A DNA stretch of 64,000 bases from Citrus sinensis (lineage: Eukaryota; Streptophyta; Magnoliopsida; Sapindales; Rutaceae): assembly GCF_022201045.2 (NCBI RefSeq), contig NC_068556.1, positions 23,169,501-23,233,500 of the forward strand, in the 5' to 3' direction. Below the pieces are notes generated by a model, which did no database searches, was not told the origin of the DNA, and saw nothing but the letters and a program-made list of their open reading frames with translations. Made by a program: the position numbers and the translations under genes. Below are positions 59,579 through 64,000 of this stretch, one piece after another; the first letter of the stretch is position 1, and the number at the start of each line of letters is the position of its first letter.

Positions 59579-60439
59579 TAGCTCTTTACACTGGCAAATC
59601 ATTTATAGCTCACGCATGATTAAGGCTGTGTTTCCAAATGTAGTCATCCTTCCGTACATCATCTTTCGTGTGTCATAAATTAGGGTTTGGAAAAATCAGG
59701 GCTGTGATGGGTAGCTTGAGATAATTCGATCACTCTCAGGACTTAAGACCATGTTTGCATTGGCAAAGAATACCCTTTTTTTTTTCTTTCAAATTTCAAT
59801 ACTATAGTGCTCTAGATGTCAAAATGTCAAATAGTCTAGGTGTTCTTAGCTGCACCAAACATGTAATCACGCAATTTTTTTTCCACTTAAATTTTGATTC
59901 ATATCAGAACAAAATTTGGATGAGTCTACATGGTCATAGCATAGGCCTTCCAACATGCCTATCACCAACGAACATGTGTAAGCATGTGCCGAGAAAAATT
60001 CAGCAACTTTGTTCTAAAAAATTATTAGAAAATTAGACTAAATCTCCTGTATACGCACAAAGTCCCGAGATGCAGCTTACAAATAATAATAAGAAACACT
60101 AGAAATGAAATGTAATATCAAATTAAAGAAAACACATAACAGATTCATCGTCACGAAACCCCGGCAAATCACACAACAAAACAGAATACATACGAACTAA
60201 TTAATACTAGTCAACATTTCTTCTCCTCAATGCATATGCTTACTAGCCAGCCGATCTAGAAAAGATAACGAACAATTTGCACATAAAACAAAAGTACAAT
60301 TACAAAGATTAAAAAGAAGTGTAACAGTAGCAGCGGCAGCAGCACTAGAAGGAACTTAATTAAGAACAAGGGATTAAAGATAGAAAACAGAGAAATTGTA
60401 TACCCAAAGAACCCCAAATTTTAATTAAATGATGAATCT

Positions 60440-61759
60440 TTAGCCTCTCACAGCTAACAATGAAGGAATCGCAGCCAAATTTGGAGTGGTGTTTTTATTA
60501 GCAGATTCTCTGATGACGTGGTCTCTTTTTTTGCTGCCATCTTTTGAAGAGGGCTTGCTGCCGAAAGCTCTCATCGGACTAGCAAAAGCCCAGCCCCAGC
60601 TCCTACTCCTTCCATGAGCAAGTGACGATGATGATTTTCCATTGACATTATCTTGATGATCAGTAGACGATGAAGAAACCCAATAAGACGATGAAGATGA
60701 TGAAGAGGAAGATGAGGTCATTATGAACCCACCAAAAATGCCACCACATTTGACTCTTTCTTTCATGTGATGATGGTGATGAGAAGATGAAGCAGCATTG
60801 TGCACTTTTGGCTTGCCTTCTCTTTGAGACTCAACTCTTCTGAGGGTGCAATCACCAAACCCAGTTGAGATTCTCTCAAAGAAGTCACCTGAAAAGCTCC
60901 TGCTCCCACAGCCAACAGATCTGGATCTTGAAACTTTCCTCTCAAAAGATGAAGCAGTTGCTTGAGAAGCACTGTTGGGACTTCCGTCTTCATCATCATC
61001 ATCATCATCTTCCTCTATCACAATATTGGTAGCACTCTTTTTAGACAATGAAGATCTCAAATGAGAAGACCCCCCATTCGGTGTTGCTAAAGTTGTGATC
61101 TTGTGATCAACTTTATTCTTCGATGATGATGAAGAGTGATAAAGAAAAGACCAAAACCCTCTTTTTCTTGGGCTAAAATCTTCATTATTAGTATCATCAA
61201 GAAAATGCCCATGGCCCCTTCTAGGAGTTGTAGTAGACTTGCTTCTCTTGAAAACAATATCAGCCGCACGATCTGATGTTGCTGATGGTCCAACCATTAT
61301 CTTTTTCTTCTTCTTGGCCAAAAGAAAAGGAATCCTGGCCCGCCTCGTTGTGTAATAAAATTGATCATTGGCAATGCCATTACTAACATTTCTACTTCTC
61401 GTAGTACTACTACTAGTCGAAGTAGGACGAGCTGAAAGAGAAAGCGAAAGAGAAGCAGCAGCAGCACTGCCGGTAACAAGGCCACCGCCATTGCCGGAAG
61501 CAACACCAGCACCACCAATATTGTCAGATCTGAAGGAAGGGGGAGACGAAGAAGAAGAAGAGGAGCCGCGAATGGGTAAAGGGAAAGAAGAGGAAACTAA
61601 CTTGCCAAGCTTTTCTTGAAGGCAAAAAGCACAGATCCCACCTGGGTTATTCCTATACGGATGGTTACTGCACTGCATGCCATCCCCCATATCATCAACC
61701 GCAGCACCTGCTGCAGCAGCGCCTTGATCATGATTAACACCAACAACTCTTGCTTCCAT
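60440..61759 (-). CDS. Serine-rich plant protein with N-terminal C-x2-HP...C-x2-C motif, unknown function
   Basis: A 439-residue intronless frame starting at ATG 61759. Near the N-terminus is CSNHPYRNNPGGICAFCLQE, with cysteines at 30, 43 and 46 and a histidine at 33, which could bind a metal ion. A similar CxxHP...CxxC start occurs in several plant protein families, including the OCTOPUS group. The rest is low complexity: long serine runs, a lysine cluster, an acidic EEDDDDDDEDG stretch, and basic-serine motifs such as KVSRSRSVG and SFERK. The conserved-looking C-terminus has GRSRSWGWAFASPMRAFG. Homologues that I recall are annotated only as serine-rich or uncharacterised. The pattern suggests a phosphorylated, mostly disordered protein. 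A CACGTG box lies about 330 bases upstream. Confidence 0.82.
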   Translation of the reverse strand: MEARVVGVNHDQGAAAAGAAVDDMGDGMQCSNHPYRNNPGGICAFCLQEKLGKLVSSSFPLPIRGSSSSSSSPPSFRSDNIGGAGVASGNGGGLVTGSAAAASLSLSLSARPTSTSSSTTRSRNVSNGIANDQFYYTTRRARIPFLLAKKKKKIMVGPSATSDRAADIVFKRSKSTTTPRRGHGHFLDDTNNEDFSPRKRGFWSFLYHSSSSSKNKVDHKITTLATPNGGSSHLRSSLSKKSATNIVIEEDDDDDDEDGSPNSASQATASSFERKVSRSRSVGCGSRSFSGDFFERISTGFGDCTLRRVESQREGKPKVHNAASSSHHHHHMKERVKCGGIFGGFIMTSSSSSSSSSSYWVSSSSTDHQDNVNGKSSSSLAHGRSRSWGWAFASPMRAFGSKPSSKDGSKKRDHVIRESANKNTTPNLAAIPSLLAVRG

Positions 61760-62084
61760 TGAAGATAGGGCTTGCTATATGAATCTTATTGCTAATATTT
61801 TCTCATCAATTAACACTACTAATGCTCAGTAACAGTTGCTAGCGCTTTTCTTGCTAGTTGTTGATTTGTGTGTGAGCGTGTGAGAAGGAGTGATGGGGAA
61901 AGAGAGAGAGTGGTGGGGATGAAGCAGCAAACAAAAGAAGGGTTGGGGAACAGATGGTCAGACTCAGAGAGTGCAATTGAGTGTCAAAAAAAAAAAAAAA
62001 ACAATTGCATTGAAGTTGTGAAGTAATGGGAGTATGTGGTCTGGACTACTGATTCATTGAAGAAGGAGAGAGAGTCCCCATAAG

Positions 62085-62090
62085 CACGTG
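62085..62090. promoter_or_regulatory. G-box upstream of the serine-rich gene
   Basis: CACGTG in the context GCACGTGG, a good match to bZIP/bHLH sites, about 330 bases before the start codon of the minus-strand gene. Function is inferred only. Confidence 0.35.
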
Positions 62091-62109
62091 GAACACTGAC
62101 TTCTCCTAC

Positions 62110-64000
62110 ATTTTTATAACTGTCAATAACATGTGGCTCCCTGATATTGTACAATTTCTCAACTAAAGGTTTGGTTTATACATTCAAATCAATTAAGTGT
62201 ATATTCACTATTCAGTATAATTTATGTAATGATAAAAATGTTTTCTTTAATTCTACAGACACTTTTGAGTAGAATTTATAGAGATTAAGTAAATTTTTTT
62301 GTTAGCAAAAACTTGAGTTTCAGACTTTTAAGATTAGAAATAATAATTTTTTTAAAAGAGTTCAATTTTTTAAAATACTCTTTAATTATTCTATAATCTT
62401 ATTTCATTCTTTTAATAACCTAACTTTATAAATTTTGTCTATTAATGTAATAGTTTATTCCAATATTTTCTTTTCTTTTGTTTTTTTAGATTTTTTCCTT
62501 TAAATATTTATCTCTATAATTTTTTACCTTTTGTAATATTAAATTCTAAATTTGTCATTAATCATCGCACTCTTTTAACTAATAGCTAGAGTATATATAC
62601 AATGATAAATATTAGACTAAAATTAGGTTATAATAAATAATAAAATAATCAAATTACCTTTATAATAAATAAAATACATTTTAGTGGTAATTGCCATAGA
62701 TTCCTTTTATATTTTGACAATAAACATGCAATATTATCACGGTAATTGATTGTTTTAATAAGTCAGAGACTTATTTGATACAAAATAGTCAAATCATGTT
62801 CTTAGTAAGAAAATGTATAAAACAAGGGGCTCACGTGTTATTATGCTGTTTTTAATGGAAGCGTAGAAAATTTATTTTAACACGCATCACGACGAGCCAA
62901 AACCCTAACATTTTTCAGACTTATCCTCAATTTTTAGGGTGCTAAAGCACAAACACAAGAATCTACACACGAGACTGTTAAAAGCCTCCCATTGTGGTTA
63001 TTTGCTTTTAATTGATCATTATTTTATTTTATTTATCATTTTCCATGTTAGGATGGGAAGACTGAGGAAGCAAAAGCTTCTGCACTAGATTCCATCCTTC
63101 ACATCAAAATCTTTTATTTGATTTTATTTTATTATTCATATTTTGGCTCCTTGTTTTAAACTCTACGTGTCAACTTCCATTTGCTTCTTCTTCCCACAGT
63201 GTTTTTCCTGTACTCGAGGCTTATTAGTGGACCTGTCTATGGTACAGATTCTGTAACAAACATCTCCCGTCATCCCACCATCCGATTTTCTATTGTTTAG
63301 TTTCTCACTCCACATCCAACGGCTGATGCTGCAGTCTGTAGCTTACAGATTCTGTAAGCTAGTCAAGTACCTTATTAGTTATTATACTGCTACTGACTCA
63401 TCTAGTGAGCTAGAAAATAGGTTAAATAAGAGAAAATTATTACTCCCAAGAGATTTAAAATGACTGCTAGTGGTGAAACTTTTAATGTGATGGTTGTCTT
63501 TTTGGTTGAAGCTACAAGTTAATTAGCTAATTAATTTATGCTATCTTCTGATTAATCGCGTATTTAACAATTCTTAGCTGCGGACGTTTTTACTTTTATT
63601 TATATCTTAACATAGGGTGAACATGTGCTAATTCTTGACCGGTTAAACAATATTGTAAAGGTGTTAAAACAAGAAAAGATGGTACTAATTAGCGACTAAA
63701 TCATATAATCTATAGGCACTAAATAACAGCGTTTAGCTGCTAACCAACAATGTCAAGGTGGTAAATAATGATGTGTAATGTAGGTCAAATCTATGCTTTA
63801 AAATGTAAGAACGTTTGTGCTAAGGAAAAAACAAAAAGAGTCGTTAAATATCTACAATTCTGTACCTATTTTATTATAGGAAATGTTTATGTTAAAATCC
63901 GTCATTATTTCAACTAATTAATTTTATCATTGTATTTACAACTTGCATATTAATTTACACGTGCTAGACAACATTGAGAAGCCTAATAATAAAATTACTA
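62110..64000. other. Right flank, no gene seen
   Basis: AT-rich noncoding DNA. The words TACAGATTCTGTA at 63243-63255 and 63344-63356, with CCAACGGCTG between, look like a small non-autonomous element, but a target duplication was not found. Confidence 0.45.

Larger units (their letters stand above)
58850..60420. other. Intergenic DNA before the serine-rich gene
   Basis: No gene was seen. A 63-base tandem repeat lies at 59304-59423 and a G-rich array at 59550-59578. From about 60100 to 60439 is the likely 3' untranslated region of the minus-strand gene. Confidence 0.45.

Overview
The window is nuclear DNA from a flowering plant, very probably a rosid tree and most likely Citrus. It has spliced genes with AT-rich GT-AG introns, AT-rich intergenic DNA full of small DNA transposons, and proteins from plant-only families. 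The 97-residue LEA_3 protein at 51.4-52.5 kb matches my memory of Citrus Lea5; this is recall, not a search. No prokaryotic operon, CRISPR array, rRNA, convincing tRNA, LTR retrotransposon or viral gene was seen.

Layout, left to right. The first 0.6 kb is flank, perhaps with the last exon of a gene to the left. Next come condensin II subunit CAP-D3 (0.7-5.9 kb, +), an ER-membrane J-protein of the DNAJB12/B14 type (6.8-7.8 kb, +), a small three-helix membrane protein (11.2-11.5 kb, -) and a STIG1-like secreted cysteine-rich protein (16.3-16.7 kb, -). The long gaps around these hold MITEs and local duplications. Then come a CERBERUS/LIN-like armadillo-WD40 protein without a U-box (20.4-26.3 kb, +), the spliceosome-associated WD40 protein PRL1 (27.4-32.8 kb, +), a membrane-anchored UDP-glucuronate decarboxylase (34.7-37.2 kb, +), eIF2 gamma (39.2-42.4 kb, +) and ribosomal protein eL22 (44.9-45.6 kb, +). 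After these lie two decayed tandem phylloplanin-like copies (47.6-49.7 kb, +), LEA5 (51.4-52.5 kb, +), a frameshifted F-box/DUF295 gene (54.3-55.5 kb, +) and a serine-rich protein of unknown role (60.4-61.8 kb, -).

The genes do not form one pathway. Most are housekeeping: chromosome condensation, ER protein quality control, splicing, nucleotide-sugar supply for xylan, and translation. A few are stress or surface genes. CAP-D3, PRL1 and LEA5 correspond in order to Arabidopsis At4g15890, At4g15900 and At4g15910, so the window preserves part of an old gene order that has been expanded by other genes and transposons.

The most notable signals are: an apparent AT-AC U12-type intron in the UDP-glucuronate decarboxylase gene; paired TGACGTGGCA elements upstream of the ER J-protein; an E2F site upstream of CAP-D3; two phylloplanin-like copies that both carry GTG where ATG is expected; a LIN-like protein with no U-box; and several small transposons whose terminal repeats, and in three cases target duplications, can be read directly. 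I found no clearly new multi-gene system.
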